Counted from the stretch's first letter, positions 26,077-36,188 are shown. The stretch: DNA of 64,000 bases from Methylophilus sp. 5 (GCF_000515275.1 NZ_KI911560.1:2232001-2296000), one strand, 5' to 3'. The notes: a model not told the origin generated them from the letters alone. Numbers and translations: made by a program.

Positions 26077-27105
26077 ATGCAATTCTTCGCTGAATTATTT
26101 GGATCCTACTGGGCAGATGTGCAGCTGGTGGTGTGGACGCTGATTAAAATTGTGGCGATTGTGCTGCCACTGATGATAGGCGTGGCTTACCTCACTTTAG
26201 CAGAGCGTAAAGTCATCGGTTATATGCAAGTGCGTATCGGCCCCAACCGTGTTGGTTATTGGGGCTTGCTGCAACCCTTGGCCGATGGCCTCAAGTTGTT
26301 GTTTAAAGAAATTATCCTGCCAACCGCTTCTAACAAAGCCCTGTTTTTTATTGGGCCGGTATTAGCGATTGCGCCTGCCTTTGCAGCCTGGGCAGTGATT
26401 CCGTTTGACGCCACCTTGGTATTAGCCAATGTGGATGCTGGCTTGTTGTATATTCTGGCCATGACGTCAGTGGCGGTTTATGGTGTGATTATTGCCGGTT
26501 GGGCGTCTAACTCCAAATATGCATTTTTGGGTGCTTTGCGCTCAGCGGCACAAATTGTGTCTTACGAAATTGCCATGGGCTTCACGCTGGTGGGTGTGCT
26601 CATGTGTGCTAACTCACTCAACCTGGGCAATATTGTCATGGGCCAGGAGGGTGGTTTCTGGCACTGGTATTTCTTGCCATTGTTCCCGCTGTTTGTGGTG
26701 TATTTTATCAGTGCCGTGGCTGAAACCAACCGCGCCCCGTTTGACGTGGCCGAAGGTGAGTCTGAAATTGTGGCTGGTTTTCACGTTGAATACTCCGGCA
26801 TGGCGTTCGCCGTATTCTTCCTGGCTGAATATGCCAACATGATGCTGGTCTCCATGCTGGCTGCGTTAATGTTCCTCGGCGGCTGGTTGTCACCGCTGCC
26901 TTTCTTGCCTGACAGCATTTTGTGGCTGCTGGCAAAAGTGGCTTTCTTGCTGTTCCTGTTTCTATGGTTCCGCGCCACCTTTCCGCGCTACCGCTATGAC
27001 CAGATCATGCGTCTGGGCTGGAAAGTATTTATTCCCATCACGCTGGTCTGGATTGTCGTGGTTGGGGCGATGATGCAAACTCAATGGGCTTATTTGTTCC
27101 ATTAA
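26077..27105 (+). CDS. nuoH: NADH-quinone oxidoreductase subunit H
   Basis: Membrane subunit of 342 residues with eight helices, forming the quinone tunnel with NuoB and NuoD. Family marks: [19 protein letters not shown] near residue 47, and [20 protein letters not shown] near residue 216, whose acidic residues belong to the proton/quinone funnel. Complete N- and C-termini. Confidence 0.97.
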   Translation: MQFFAELFGSYWADVQLVVWTLIKIVAIVLPLMIGVAYLTLAERKVIGYMQVRIGPNRVGYWGLLQPLADGLKLLFKEIILPTASNKALFFIGPVLAIAPAFAAWAVIPFDATLVLANVDAGLLYILAMTSVAVYGVIIAGWASNSKYAFLGALRSAAQIVSYEIAMGFTLVGVLMCANSLNLGNIVMGQEGGFWHWYFLPLFPLFVVYFISAVAETNRAPFDVAEGESEIVAGFHVEYSGMAFAVFFLAEYANMMLVSMLAALMFLGGWLSPLPFLPDSILWLLAKVAFLLFLFLWFRATFPRYRYDQIMRLGWKVFIPITLVWIVVVGAMMQTQWAYLFH

Positions 27106-27150
27106 TGGGGCATTGAGTAAGGCACAGACAAGGATTTTGGAAACCTGACC

Positions 27151-27642
27151 ATGTTGAACGCGATTAAAAATACATTAAGCAGTTTGATGTTAGTGGAAAT
27201 GCTGAAAGGCATGGCCCTGACCGGACGCTACTTTTTTGCTAAAAAGATTACGATTCAGTATCCAGAAGAACGGACACCACAATCTAACCGTTTTCGTGGC
27301 TTGCACGCGTTACGTCGCTACCCTAACGGCGAAGAACGTTGCATTGCCTGTAAATTGTGTGAAGCCGTTTGTCCGGCGATGGCGATTACGATTGAGTCTG
27401 ACCAGCGCGAAGATGGCACCCGTCGTACCACACGCTACGATATTGACCTGACCAAGTGTATTTTTTGCGGTTTTTGTGAAGAGTCTTGCCCGGTAGACAG
27501 TATTGTTGAGACCCGCATCTTTGATTACCACGGCGAGCAACGTGGCGACCTGATCTACACCAAGCAAATGCTGCTGGAAGTTGGCGACAAGTATGAGGCG
27601 CAAATTGCAGAAGATCGTGCCCAGGACAAAGTGTACCGATAA
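27151..27642 (+). CDS. nuoI: NADH-quinone oxidoreductase subunit I
   Basis: Ferredoxin-like subunit of 163 residues with two [4Fe-4S] clusters, N6a and N6b. Ligands are Cys64, 67, 70, 74 ([12 protein letters not shown]) and Cys103, 106, 109, 113 ([12 protein letters not shown]). It relays electrons from NuoG to cluster N2 in NuoB. The N-terminal helix (residues 8-30) lies on the membrane. Confidence 0.97.
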   Translation: MLNAIKNTLSSLMLVEMLKGMALTGRYFFAKKITIQYPEERTPQSNRFRGLHALRRYPNGEERCIACKLCEAVCPAMAITIESDQREDGTRRTTRYDIDLTKCIFCGFCEESCPVDSIVETRIFDYHGEQRGDLIYTKQMLLEVGDKYEAQIAEDRAQDKVYR

Positions 27643-27659
27643 GCGCAGACAGGATAATC

Positions 27660-28283
27660 ATGTTATTTACCGATATTGTTTTTTACGTGCTGGCAGCGAT
27701 TTTGCTGTTTTCCGGCATCCGTGTGATTACCACGCGCAACCCGGTGCATGCAGCGCTGTTTCTGGTATTGGCGTTTTTTACAGCCGCCGGTATCTGGCTG
27801 CTGCTAGAAGCCGAGTTTTTGGCCATTGCCCTGATTCTGGTCTATGTCGGCGCGGTGATGGTGCTGTTTTTGTTTGTGGTGATGATGCTGGACATTAACC
27901 TGGATAAGTTGCGCGAGGGTTTCTGGGAGTACTTACCCATGGCGGGCCTGATTGGCGTGTTGATGGTGGTCGAAATGACCATGGTGCTGGCAGAGAAAAA
28001 TCTGCATCCTAGCCAGGCCGTTGAACTACCAGCCAATTACAGCAATACCGCCGCACTGGGTAAAGTACTGTATACCGACTATTTACTGCCGTTTGAGCTG
28101 GCGGCCGTGGTATTGCTGGTGGCGATGATTGCCGCAATTGTGCTGACCCTGCGTGAGCGCAAGGACAGTAAATCCATGAACCCGGCCGACCAGGTCAAAG
28201 TAAAACGTAGCGACAGGCTACGTATTGTATCCATGCCTGCTGAAGTTGAACCACCGGCAGCGCCTGCAGAGGAGAAAAAGTAA
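27660..28283 (+). CDS. nuoJ: NADH-quinone oxidoreductase subunit J
   Basis: Membrane subunit of 207 residues with five helices, including the pi-bulge helix region [17 protein letters not shown] near residue 61. The C-terminal 45 residues are a hydrophilic tail ending in PAAPAEEKK, as in other betaproteobacterial NuoJ. nuoK begins 2 nt after the stop. Confidence 0.95.
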   Translation: MLFTDIVFYVLAAILLFSGIRVITTRNPVHAALFLVLAFFTAAGIWLLLEAEFLAIALILVYVGAVMVLFLFVVMMLDINLDKLREGFWEYLPMAGLIGVLMVVEMTMVLAEKNLHPSQAVELPANYSNTAALGKVLYTDYLLPFELAAVVLLVAMIAAIVLTLRERKDSKSMNPADQVKVKRSDRLRIVSMPAEVEPPAAPAEEKK

Positions 28284-28285
28284 TC

Positions 28286-28591
28286 ATGGTCGGTTTGTCG
28301 CATTACCTGATTCTGGGTGCCCTGATGTTTGCCATTAGCGTGATTGGTATTTTTCTCAACCGCAAAAATGTGATTATTTTGCTGATGGCGATTGAGTTAA
28401 TGTTGCTGGCAGTGAATCTGAATTTCATCGCTTTTTCGCACTACCTGAACGATATTGCTGGTCAGGTGTTCGTGTTTTTCATCCTGACCGTGGCCGCCGC
28501 AGAATCAGCGATTGGCCTGGCGATTCTGGTTGTGCTGTTCCGTAATCTGCGCACCATCAATGTCGACGATTTGGATCAGTTAAAAGGTTAA
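28286..28591 (+). CDS. nuoK: NADH-quinone oxidoreductase subunit K
   Basis: Small membrane subunit of 101 residues with three helices. The conserved glutamate in [15 protein letters not shown] (about residue 37) and a second one in [12 protein letters not shown] (about 73) are part of the proton path. Length is exactly typical. Confidence 0.96.
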   Translation: MVGLSHYLILGALMFAISVIGIFLNRKNVIILLMAIELMLLAVNLNFIAFSHYLNDIAGQVFVFFILTVAAAESAIGLAILVVLFRNLRTINVDDLDQLKG

Positions 28592-28596
28592 GCGTG

Positions 28597-30675
28597 ATGA
28601 CAATAAAACAAATCTTGATGTTGATTCCGGTGCTGCCATTATTGGCCGCCGTCATTGTCGGTATTTTCCGCAACTTTTTGCCGCGCTGGGCCGGGCATGT
28701 GCTCACCATTGCGGGCGTGGGCGCTGCATTTGCGCTGTCTGTGTATATTTTTAACCAGACCTTGAGCGGCTTTACGCTCAATGAGGCGATTTACACTTGG
28801 CTTGAGTCAGGCGATGTGCATTTTGAGGTTGGTTTTTTGATCGACAACTTAAGTGCGATGATGATGGTCGTGGTTACTTTTGTCTCGCTCATGGTGCATA
28901 TCTACACCATCGGCTATATGGCAGAGGACCCAGGCTATAGCCGCTTTTTTAGTTATATCTCGCTGTTTACCTTCTCTATGCTGATGCTGGTCATGAGCAA
29001 CAACTTTATGCAGTTGTTCTTTGGCTGGGAGGCCGTGGGCCTGGTGTCTTACCTGCTGATTGGTTTTTGGTTTACACGCCCAACCGCCATTTATGCCAAC
29101 CTGAAAGCGTTTTTGGTTAACCGGGTAGGCGACTTTGGCTTTTTACTTGGCATTGGCATGGTGCTGTATTATTTTGGCAGCCTGGATTACGCCACCGTAT
29201 TTCAACGCGCGCCAGCGTTAGCGAATACAGAGGTTAACTTACTAGGTAGCTGTCATTGGTCATTAATGACCGTGACTTGCCTGCTGTTATTTGTGGGGGC
29301 CATGGGTAAGTCGGCGCAAGTGCCATTACATGTGTGGCTGCCAGACTCAATGGAAGGCCCAACACCGATTTCTGCCCTGATTCACGCCGCGACGATGGTC
29401 ACGGCCGGTATTTTTATGGTGGCACGTATGTCACCACTGTATGAATTATCAACCACGGCTTTATCAACCGTGATGGTGATCGGCGCGATTACGGCCTTGT
29501 TTATGGGTTTTCTCGGCATTATCCAGAACGATATCAAACGCGTGGTGGCTTACTCCACCTTGTCGCAATTAGGCTATATGACGGTGGCTTTAGGCGCTTC
29601 TGCCTATTCTGTGGCGATTTTTCACCTGATGACGCACGCTTTCTTTAAAGCCTTGCTGTTCCTTGGCGCGGGTTCTGTGATTATGGGCATGCATCACGAT
29701 CAGGATATCCGCAATATGGGTAACCTGAAAAAATACATGCCGATCACTTGGATCACGTCCTTAGTTGGCTCACTGGCGCTGATCGGCACGCCTTTCTTCG
29801 CTGGCTTCTACTCTAAAGACAGTATTATCGAAGCGGTCGAGTTATCGCATATTCCTGGTAGCGGTTTTGCTTATTTTGCCGTGATCGTCGGCGTGTTTGT
29901 GACCGCGTTCTATTCTTTCCGTTTGTATTTCCTGGTGTTTCACGGTGAAGAGAAATGGCGCCACGCCAAGCATGACCATGCACATGCCGCACATGCTGAC
30001 GAACATGATGAGCATGCTGACGACGCACATCATGATGATGACGCACACGACGATGCGCATCATCATGGCTTAGGCCCAAATGACAACCCGCATGAGCCAG
30101 GCTGGGTGGTCACGTTGCCATTAGTGTTGCTGGCGATTCCGTCACTGGTCATTGGTTATATCGCGCTAGAGCCCATGTTGTATGGCGACTTCTTTAAAAA
30201 TGTGATTTTTGTTAATCCTGAAGCGCACCCAGCCATGGAGCACCTGGCGCATCATTACCACGAGTTTATGCATAGCCCGGCTGGCATGGCGATCCATGGC
30301 TTTACCAGCCTGCCATTTTTCCTGGCGGCTTCAGGTGTGTTGTTGTCCTGGTTCTTTTACATGAAGCGTCCGGATATTCCGGCAGCAATCAAGGCGCGCT
30401 TTATTGTGATTTACAATATTCTGGAAAACAAATACGGTTTTGACAGCTTTAATGAAAAGTTTTTTGCCGGTGGCTCGCGTTACCTGGGTAGCCTGTTATG
30501 GAAATACGGCGACATCACGCTGATTGATGGCGCTATGGTCAATGGCACGGCCAATACCATGGGCAAAATCGCTGCCAAAATACGCAACTTGCAATCCGGT
30601 TTAATTTATCACTACGCCTTCGCCATGATTATCGGCGTATTCCTTCTCATGACCTTCTTTATCAAAATAAACTAA
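28597..30675 (+). CDS. nuoL: NADH-quinone oxidoreductase subunit L
   Basis: Antiporter-like proton-pumping subunit of 692 residues at the distal end of the membrane arm. Core motifs are GWEAVGLVSYLLIGFW near residue 145 and PTPISALIHAATMVTAG near residue 252; the long lateral helix forms the C-terminus. It is larger than E. coli NuoL (613), partly because of a loop of about 45 residues, very rich in His, Asp and Ala, near residues 452-495. The ATG at 28597 directly follows a GTG at 28594 that could also serve. Confidence 0.95.
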   Translation: MTIKQILMLIPVLPLLAAVIVGIFRNFLPRWAGHVLTIAGVGAAFALSVYIFNQTLSGFTLNEAIYTWLESGDVHFEVGFLIDNLSAMMMVVVTFVSLMVHIYTIGYMAEDPGYSRFFSYISLFTFSMLMLVMSNNFMQLFFGWEAVGLVSYLLIGFWFTRPTAIYANLKAFLVNRVGDFGFLLGIGMVLYYFGSLDYATVFQRAPALANTEVNLLGSCHWSLMTVTCLLLFVGAMGKSAQVPLHVWLPDSMEGPTPISALIHAATMVTAGIFMVARMSPLYELSTTALSTVMVIGAITALFMGFLGIIQNDIKRVVAYSTLSQLGYMTVALGASAYSVAIFHLMTHAFFKALLFLGAGSVIMGMHHDQDIRNMGNLKKYMPITWITSLVGSLALIGTPFFAGFYSKDSIIEAVELSHIPGSGFAYFAVIVGVFVTAFYSFRLYFLVFHGEEKWRHAKHDHAHAAHADEHDEHADDAHHDDDAHDDAHHHGLGPNDNPHEPGWVVTLPLVLLAIPSLVIGYIALEPMLYGDFFKNVIFVNPEAHPAMEHLAHHYHEFMHSPAGMAIHGFTSLPFFLAASGVLLSWFFYMKRPDIPAAIKARFIVIYNILENKYGFDSFNEKFFAGGSRYLGSLLWKYGDITLIDGAMVNGTANTMGKIAAKIRNLQSGLIYHYAFAMIIGVFLLMTFFIKIN

Positions 30676-32183
30676 TGATGCAAGCCGACCTCTCAAGTAT
30701 TTCCTGGTTAAGTCTGGCCGTCTGGCTGCCGATGCTGTCCGGCGTGCTGGTATTACTGCTCGGCGGTGACCACAAGGCCACATTAACGCGCTGGCTGGCA
30801 TTGGCTGGTAGCCTGCTCAGTTTTGTGGTGACGCTGCCGCTCTATACCTTGTTTGATGTACAAGATGGCTTTTTCCAGTTTGAAGAGTTGCTGCCCTGGG
30901 TGCCTGCTTTTAACATGCATTACCACCTTGGAGTGGATGGCTTCTCAATGCCACTGGTGTTGCTGACCAGCTTTACCACGGTGATTGTGGTGCTGGCGGC
31001 CTGGGAGGTGATTACCAAGCATATTGCCCAGTATATGGCTGCTTTCCTCATTATGAGTGGCATCATGATTGGCGTGTTTTCGTCATTAGACGCCATTCTC
31101 TATTACGTGTTTTGGGAGGCGATGCTGATCCCGATGTTCCTGGTGATTGGTATCTGGGGCGGGCCGAATCGTGTTTATGCAACGATTAAGTTTTTTCTGT
31201 ATACCCTGCTTGGCTCATTGTTAATGCTAGTGGCCTTTATTTATCTTTATCACCAAACGGGTAGCTTTGAGTTGGCTGACTACTACTTGTTGCCGCTCAG
31301 CATGCAGGCACAAATTTATATCTTTATTGCTTTTTTCATGGCGTTTGCGGTAAAAATCCCCATGTGGCCAGTGCATACCTGGTTGCCAGATGCGCACGTT
31401 GAAGCGCCAACCGGTGGTTCTGTGGTGCTGGCGGCAATTGCGCTGAAGCTGGGTGGGTATAGTTTTCTGCGCTTTGCCATGCCAATCGCGCCGGATGCTG
31501 CCCATTATTTTAGTACCGCCATGGTTGTATTGTCATTGATCGCGGTGGTGTACATTGCGCTGGTTGCCCTGGTGCAAAAAGACATGAAAAAACTGATTGC
31601 TTATTCGTCTATTTCGCACATGGGTTTTGTCACGCTGGGCTTTTTTATGTTTAGCCAGTTGGCACTCGAAGGCGCCGTGGTACAGATGATTTCGCACGGA
31701 TTTATTTCCTCCGCGATGTTCCTTAGTGTAGGGGTGTTGTATGACCGCGTACACAGCCGTGAAATTTCCGCCTATGGTGGTGTAGTCAACAAAATGCCGG
31801 TATTTTCTGCGTTTGCTGTGTTGTTTGCCATGGCCAATAGTGGCTTGCCGGGCACTTCTGGCTTCGTCGGTGAGTTTATGGTGATTCTGGCGGCGGTAAA
31901 ATTTAATTTCTGGGTCGGTTTTCTTGCGGCAACCACCTTGATCTTTGGCGCGGCTTATACCTTGTGGATGACCAAACGCGTGTTTTTTGGCAATGTGACT
32001 AATCATCATGTCGCCGAGCTCAGTGATCTAAACAAGCGTGAATTCCTGATTCTAGGCATATTGGCATTGTTGGTGATTGGGTTTGGTGTGTATCCGCAAC
32101 CGCTGACTGAAGTGATGCAGGCCACCAGTACTGAGTTCTTGAAACATATGGCAATTTCCAAATTGCCGGTCACCGGCTATTAA
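30675..32183 (+). CDS. nuoM: NADH-quinone oxidoreductase subunit M
   Basis: Antiporter-like subunit of 502 residues with 14 helices. The proton-path residues lie in FYVFWEAMLIPMFLVIG-type sequence near residue 140 and in WLPDAHVEAPTGGSVVLA near residue 236. Its ATG overlaps the nuoL stop (TAATG), indicating translational coupling. Confidence 0.96.
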   Translation: MMQADLSSISWLSLAVWLPMLSGVLVLLLGGDHKATLTRWLALAGSLLSFVVTLPLYTLFDVQDGFFQFEELLPWVPAFNMHYHLGVDGFSMPLVLLTSFTTVIVVLAAWEVITKHIAQYMAAFLIMSGIMIGVFSSLDAILYYVFWEAMLIPMFLVIGIWGGPNRVYATIKFFLYTLLGSLLMLVAFIYLYHQTGSFELADYYLLPLSMQAQIYIFIAFFMAFAVKIPMWPVHTWLPDAHVEAPTGGSVVLAAIALKLGGYSFLRFAMPIAPDAAHYFSTAMVVLSLIAVVYIALVALVQKDMKKLIAYSSISHMGFVTLGFFMFSQLALEGAVVQMISHGFISSAMFLSVGVLYDRVHSREISAYGGVVNKMPVFSAFAVLFAMANSGLPGTSGFVGEFMVILAAVKFNFWVGFLAATTLIFGAAYTLWMTKRVFFGNVTNHHVAELSDLNKREFLILGILALLVIGFGVYPQPLTEVMQATSTEFLKHMAISKLPVTGY

Positions 32184-32199
32184 GGCAGGATGTTAGAAA

Positions 32200-33645
32200 A
32201 TGGATAATATGCAATTCGATTTGCTCACCCTGTTGCCGGAACTGGTCGTCATGGGCATGGCCATGTTTATTTTGTTACTGGATTTGTTCATCCTGCCAAA
32301 AAATCGCTTTATGATTTATGGCCTGAGCCAGTTCACCCTGTTTGCTGCTGCTTTTTTCACCTTTAAAACCCATACGCCTGCTGTCGGTTTTGCCTTTTCG
32401 CATATGTTTATCGACGACACTTTGTCAGATGTGATTAAACTGATGATGTATCTCGGCACCTCGTTAATCCTGGTCTATACGCGCAAATATCTGCAAGACC
32501 GCCATCTGTATCGTGGCGAGTTTTATGCCATGGTCTTGTTTGGCTTGTTGGGCATGATGATCATGGTGTCTGGCCATAATATGCTGACGATTTACATCGG
32601 CCTTGAACTGCTGTCGCTATGCTTGTATTCACTGGTGGCGTTTGACCGCGATAATCCTAAAGCATCAGAAGCGGCCATGAAGTACTTTGTATTGGGGGCG
32701 CTGGCGTCTGGCATGTTGCTGTATGGCATGAGCATGATATATGGCATGACCGGTAGCCTGGATGTGAGCGACATTGCCAATAGCATTGCACAACAATCTA
32801 AAAGCCCGGTGCTGATTCTGGGGCTGGTGTTTGTGGTGGCAGGGCTGGCCTTTAAATTTGGCGCGGTGCCATTTCAAATGTGGGTGCCAGATGTTTATCA
32901 AGGCTCACCAACGCCGATGACCTTGCTAATTGGCTCTGTGCCCAAGCTGGCTGCCTATGCCATGACGGTACGTTTACTGGTGCAGGGCTTGCATCCGCTG
33001 GCACTAGACTGGCAGGACATGCTGGTGTTGATGGCTGTGCTCTCTATCATCATCGGTAACTTTAGCGCCATTGTGCAAACCAACCTCAAGCGCATGTTGG
33101 CGTACTCCACCATCTCGCATGTGGGGTTTATCATGTTTGGAATGATGAGTGCAAACGCCAATGGCTTTGCCTCCAGCTTCTTCTACATTAGTGCTTATGT
33201 GCTGATGTCGATTGCAGGTTTCGGCATTATTTTGTTACTGAGCCGTCAGGGATTTGAGGCCGAAGAAATCAATGACCTGAAAGGCCTCAATCAGCGTCAC
33301 CCCTGGTTTGCCTTCTTGATGCTGATCATCATGTTCAGCATGGCAGGTATTCCGCCCACCATTGGTTTTTATGCCAAGTTTACCGTGCTGCAGGCCGCGT
33401 GGCAGGCAGGCTTTACCTGGCAGGTGGTGCTGGCGGTATTAATGGCCACCATCGGTGCGTTTTACTACCTCAATATTGTGCGCAAGATGTACTTTGATGC
33501 ACCGGAAGACCATACACCATTGACCGCACCGCTGGATATGCGTTTGATCTTGAGTGTGCACGCCATGGCATTGCTGGGCCTGGGCTTGTTCCCTGAGGTG
33601 TTGCTTAGTGTGTGTGGCCATAGCTTGTTAATAAGTCTGCAATAA
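32200..33645 (+). CDS. nuoN: NADH-quinone oxidoreductase subunit N
   Basis: Antiporter-like subunit of 481 residues, third pump module of complex I. Visible marks are GLELLSLCLYSLVAFDRDN near residue 132 and VPDVYQGSPTPMTLLIG near residue 228. It is the last nuo gene; a DUF2818 gene starts 2 nt after the stop. Confidence 0.96.
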   Translation: MDNMQFDLLTLLPELVVMGMAMFILLLDLFILPKNRFMIYGLSQFTLFAAAFFTFKTHTPAVGFAFSHMFIDDTLSDVIKLMMYLGTSLILVYTRKYLQDRHLYRGEFYAMVLFGLLGMMIMVSGHNMLTIYIGLELLSLCLYSLVAFDRDNPKASEAAMKYFVLGALASGMLLYGMSMIYGMTGSLDVSDIANSIAQQSKSPVLILGLVFVVAGLAFKFGAVPFQMWVPDVYQGSPTPMTLLIGSVPKLAAYAMTVRLLVQGLHPLALDWQDMLVLMAVLSIIIGNFSAIVQTNLKRMLAYSTISHVGFIMFGMMSANANGFASSFFYISAYVLMSIAGFGIILLLSRQGFEAEEINDLKGLNQRHPWFAFLMLIIMFSMAGIPPTIGFYAKFTVLQAAWQAGFTWQVVLAVLMATIGAFYYLNIVRKMYFDAPEDHTPLTAPLDMRLILSVHAMALLGLGLFPEVLLSVCGHSLLISLQ

Positions 33646-33647
33646 TC

Positions 33648-33929
33648 ATGGCCGCTAAACTGATCTTTTTATTGTTGATGCTGTTTATGGCTAATCTCGG
33701 CTGGGTGTCGGATAAGTGGCTAGGCCTGGTCGGCACCGTGAATCAACTCTGGCAGCGCTTTGCTTTGCTGCTGCCTGCCTACTTCATCACGCTTGTGATC
33801 GGCTATCTGGTCGAGCGTTTTGTCATGGGGCAGGTCTGGCCGCAAGGCTGGGAGTTCTACAGCATCACCTTGTGTGTATTTTTGGTGCTGTCGTTCCCGG
33901 GCTTTATTTATCGCGTGCTGTGGAAATAA
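33648..33929 (+). CDS. DUF2818 family membrane protein
   Basis: Small protein of 93 residues with three hydrophobic segments (about 5-20, 38-54 and 72-88). It matches the DUF2818 family, which is typically encoded directly after nuoN in betaproteobacteria. Function unknown; coupling to nuoN (2-nt gap) suggests an assembly or accessory role for complex I, which is inference. Confidence 0.85.
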   Translation: MAAKLIFLLLMLFMANLGWVSDKWLGLVGTVNQLWQRFALLLPAYFITLVIGYLVERFVMGQVWPQGWEFYSITLCVFLVLSFPGFIYRVLWK

Positions 33930-34014
33930 ACCTCCGTCGTCATATTAACTTCATTAATTCTTCACGATAGTTTCAAGCATCACAGTCAGACTAAGCTTAC
34001 CCAAGAAGCATAGT

Positions 34015-34028
34015 CGGGGCGAGCCCCG
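34015..34028 (+). other. Short GC hairpin before the PAP2 gene
   Basis: CGGGG and CCCCG around CGAG form a stable short hairpin. It ends directly before the AAGGA ribosome site (34030-34034), so it may affect translation of the PAP2 gene. Confidence 0.4.
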
Positions 34029-34041
34029 GAAAGGACTTGAG

Positions 34042-34575
34042 ATGCTGAAACTACAACAAACCCTAGGCTGGGTGCAGTCGGTAGACAGCCGTTTGTGTGT
34101 CAAAGTCAGCCATACCGGGCAATACCGTCTCATTCGCAACCTGTTTCGTGCCATTTCACGCATGGGCGATGGCATGTTCTGGTACTTGCTGATGCTGGTG
34201 ATTGCGATCACGCAAGGGGCCGCAGGTTGGTATGCCTGCTTGCATATGTTAACCGCAGGCCTGACTGGTACGCTGGTTTACAAATGGCTCAAACACCGCA
34301 CCAGTCGCCCAAGACCGTTTCAGGTGCGTCAGGATGTATTGCTAAGCGGCACTCCGCTTGATTACTTTAGTTTTCCTTCTGGTCATACCTTGCACGCGGT
34401 GGCGTTTGGCATGGTTGCCGTGCAGCATTATCCGCAATTGTTTCCTATTGTTTACCCGTTTGTTGTGCTGGTTGGCATCTCGCGTGTCGTGCTCGGTTTG
34501 CATTACCCTAGCGATGTGCTGGCAGGGGCGGGCGTTGGATATTTGTTGGTGGCACTCTATGCGCCGCTGTTTTAA
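34042..34575 (+). CDS. PAP2 superfamily phosphatase
   Basis: Membrane phosphatase of 177 residues with the three PAP2 motifs: KHRTSRPRP near residue 84, SFPSGHTLHA near residue 111, and SRVVLGLHYPSDVLAG near residue 151, whose histidine is the nucleophile. About five helices. Likely substrates are undecaprenyl pyrophosphate (BacA-independent recycling), phosphatidate or phosphatidylglycerol phosphate; the sequence does not decide. It stands alone with its own ribosome site and terminator. Confidence 0.88.
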   Translation: MLKLQQTLGWVQSVDSRLCVKVSHTGQYRLIRNLFRAISRMGDGMFWYLLMLVIAITQGAAGWYACLHMLTAGLTGTLVYKWLKHRTSRPRPFQVRQDVLLSGTPLDYFSFPSGHTLHAVAFGMVAVQHYPQLFPIVYPFVVLVGISRVVLGLHYPSDVLAGAGVGYLLVALYAPLF

Positions 34576-34596
34576 GGTTGTTGGTTGAAATAAGTG

Positions 34597-34624
34597 AAAA
34601 CGGATGCATGTGCATCCGTTTTTT
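34597..34624 (+). terminator. Intrinsic terminator after the PAP2 gene
   Basis: Stem AAAACGGATGC / GCATCCGTTTT around ATGT, with a T-rich tail; the A-rich 5' arm makes it functional on both strands, and a minus-strand gene ends just beyond. Confidence 0.9.
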
Positions 34625-34663
34625 ATTTGTTAGCCCGATTGTTTAGCTGATCACAAGCTGGTG

Positions 34664-34918
34664 TTAAGCCGTATCAACCAATCGCTGTACAAGATACATG
34701 ACCACTGGCCTCACAATCAGCACGCACAAAAACGCAATCGGCATGGCTAACGCATACGCGTGCAAGACGCGAAATAAATAGCCTGCTTGCATGCCGCTAT
34801 TCGCCGCCACAATCACCATAGACATTAAAAATGCCATGATGCCTGCCATCAAAAATGCAAACACATAAGGCGTATATCTTTTTGGGATCTTGTAAAAATG
34901 GTTGTTTGTTTGCGTCAT
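34664..34918 (-). CDS. DUF2798 family small membrane protein
   Basis: Protein of 84 residues with two hydrophobic helices (about 18-40 and 55-76), matching the DUF2798 family of unknown function. It begins with a hydrophilic segment (MTQTNNHFYKIPKRY). It is divergent from a LysR gene, with a 12-bp inverted repeat between them, so it is the probable target of that regulator. A second DUF2798 protein is encoded at 37069-37317. Confidence 0.75.
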   Translation of the reverse strand: MTQTNNHFYKIPKRYTPYVFAFLMAGIMAFLMSMVIVAANSGMQAGYLFRVLHAYALAMPIAFLCVLIVRPVVMYLVQRLVDTA

Positions 34919-34999
34919 TATGTTCTCCAGAGGCGAGCTAACACTATATTCAGGATGGGCATGCCGGGGTAGCCACTTGAATATTGAATCACTATAAAG

Positions 35000-35037
35000 A
35001 TAAACTATCGAATCATTTTGTTGAGTCGATAGTTTAT
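35000..35037. promoter_or_regulatory. Inverted repeat overlapping the LysR start codon
   Basis: ATAAACTATCGA (35000-35011) and TCGATAGTTTAT (35026-35037) are a perfect 12-bp inverted repeat with a 14-nt spacer. The right arm covers the first two bases of the LysR ATG. It is a likely autoregulatory operator between the LysR and DUF2798 genes. Confidence 0.7.
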
Positions 35038-35959
35038 GGATACGCTACGCAGCATAGAGAGTTTTGTAAAAGCGGTGCAGGCAGGTAGCATCGCAGCCGG
35101 TGCCCGGTTGCAGGGCATTACCGCCGCTGCGGCTAGCCAAAATATCCAGCGGCTCGAAAAATCATTAGGTGCACGCCTACTGGTGCGCACCACCCGCAAA
35201 CTGGCCATGACTGAAAGCGGCGAGCTTTATTATGCTGAGGTGCAGCCTGTGATAGAGGCGCTCGCCAGGGCACAATCGGTCATTACTGAGTTTCATGGGC
35301 AACCACAAGGCCGTTTAAAAATAGGGTCATCGGTCGCGTTTGGTCGTCACGTCTTAATGCCGCTGATGCCGGCTTTTACCCGCAATTTTCCTAAGGTGTC
35401 TATTGAGTTAGTGCTGTCTGATCATAGTCTCGATCATGTCACGCAAGATATTGATATTAGTATTCGCTTCAAGCAGCAGCTTGAACCCGGCCTGGTGGCA
35501 AGAAAGATTGCCAGTGTGCCGGTGTTGTTTTGCGCATCGCCAGATTACCTGCTAAGAAAAGGCACGCCAAGCCAGCCTGAACAGTTGTCTGAGCATGATT
35601 GCCTCATGTTTCGTGTGCCGGTAGATGGCCGGTTACTCAGCTGGGAGTTTGATCGCAACGGCCTGCATTACGTGCCTGAAATCACGCCCAGTATGATCTG
35701 TAACGATATTGACTCATTGCATCGTTTGGCAGTGGAGGGCGCGGGTATCGCACGGCTGGCCGCCTTTGTAGCAAACGAAGATATTCAGCGCGGCAGCTTG
35801 GTGTCACTGTTTCAAACGGCGTCGGTCTCGTCTGACTATCTGCCATCTGCCAGTGTGCCGCTAGAGTTTTATGCCTGTTTTCGTGATCGTCATGCGATGA
35901 CCAATAAGGTGCGAGCTTTTATGGATTACTTACTGAAAGTGATGCCGGACGTGTGGTGA
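35036..35959 (+). CDS. LysR-family transcriptional regulator
   Basis: Regulator of 307 residues: N-terminal helix-turn-helix (RSIESFVKAVQAGSIAAGAR, recognition helix ITAAAASQNIQRLE), then an effector-binding domain (about 90-300) of the CrgA/DmlR-like subfamily (PQGRLKIGSSVAFGRHVLMP). It has no strong Shine-Dalgarno, and its ATG lies inside a perfect inverted repeat, suggesting that binding blocks its own expression. The divergent DUF2798 gene is the nearest target. Effector unknown. Confidence 0.9.
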   Translation: MDTLRSIESFVKAVQAGSIAAGARLQGITAAAASQNIQRLEKSLGARLLVRTTRKLAMTESGELYYAEVQPVIEALARAQSVITEFHGQPQGRLKIGSSVAFGRHVLMPLMPAFTRNFPKVSIELVLSDHSLDHVTQDIDISIRFKQQLEPGLVARKIASVPVLFCASPDYLLRKGTPSQPEQLSEHDCLMFRVPVDGRLLSWEFDRNGLHYVPEITPSMICNDIDSLHRLAVEGAGIARLAAFVANEDIQRGSLVSLFQTASVSSDYLPSASVPLEFYACFRDRHAMTNKVRAFMDYLLKVMPDVW

Positions 35960-36168
35960 AGACACTATGTTGAATCGCTAGACGCACGGTTTGTCGTAAA
36001 TTAGCCACTAATCGCGTTGAATGCACGATTTTTTATAAAATACTTGTTGCTAATATTCAATATTGCGTGCATAGTTCACCCTCACGAAGTTCAAGTAGTG
36101 TTGTTGTTCTCCGGTTCTATCTTTTGGTTCTATCGTTACTTCTCGCCATCTTGATCCTCGTATTTATG

Positions 36169-36188
36169 GGTATTAACCCGTTTTTTTA
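36169..36188 (+). other. Terminator-like hairpin in the csp leader
   Basis: GGGT and ACCC around ATTA, followed by G and seven T, 22 nt before the csp start. The stem is short (4 GC-type pairs plus weak extensions), so it would be a leaky attenuator. Confidence 0.45.

Noticed and set aside
29825..30079. His-rich open frames on the minus strand opposite nuoL.
   Set aside because: They come from the His/Asp-rich codon run in nuoL read backwards; no start signal or conserved features.
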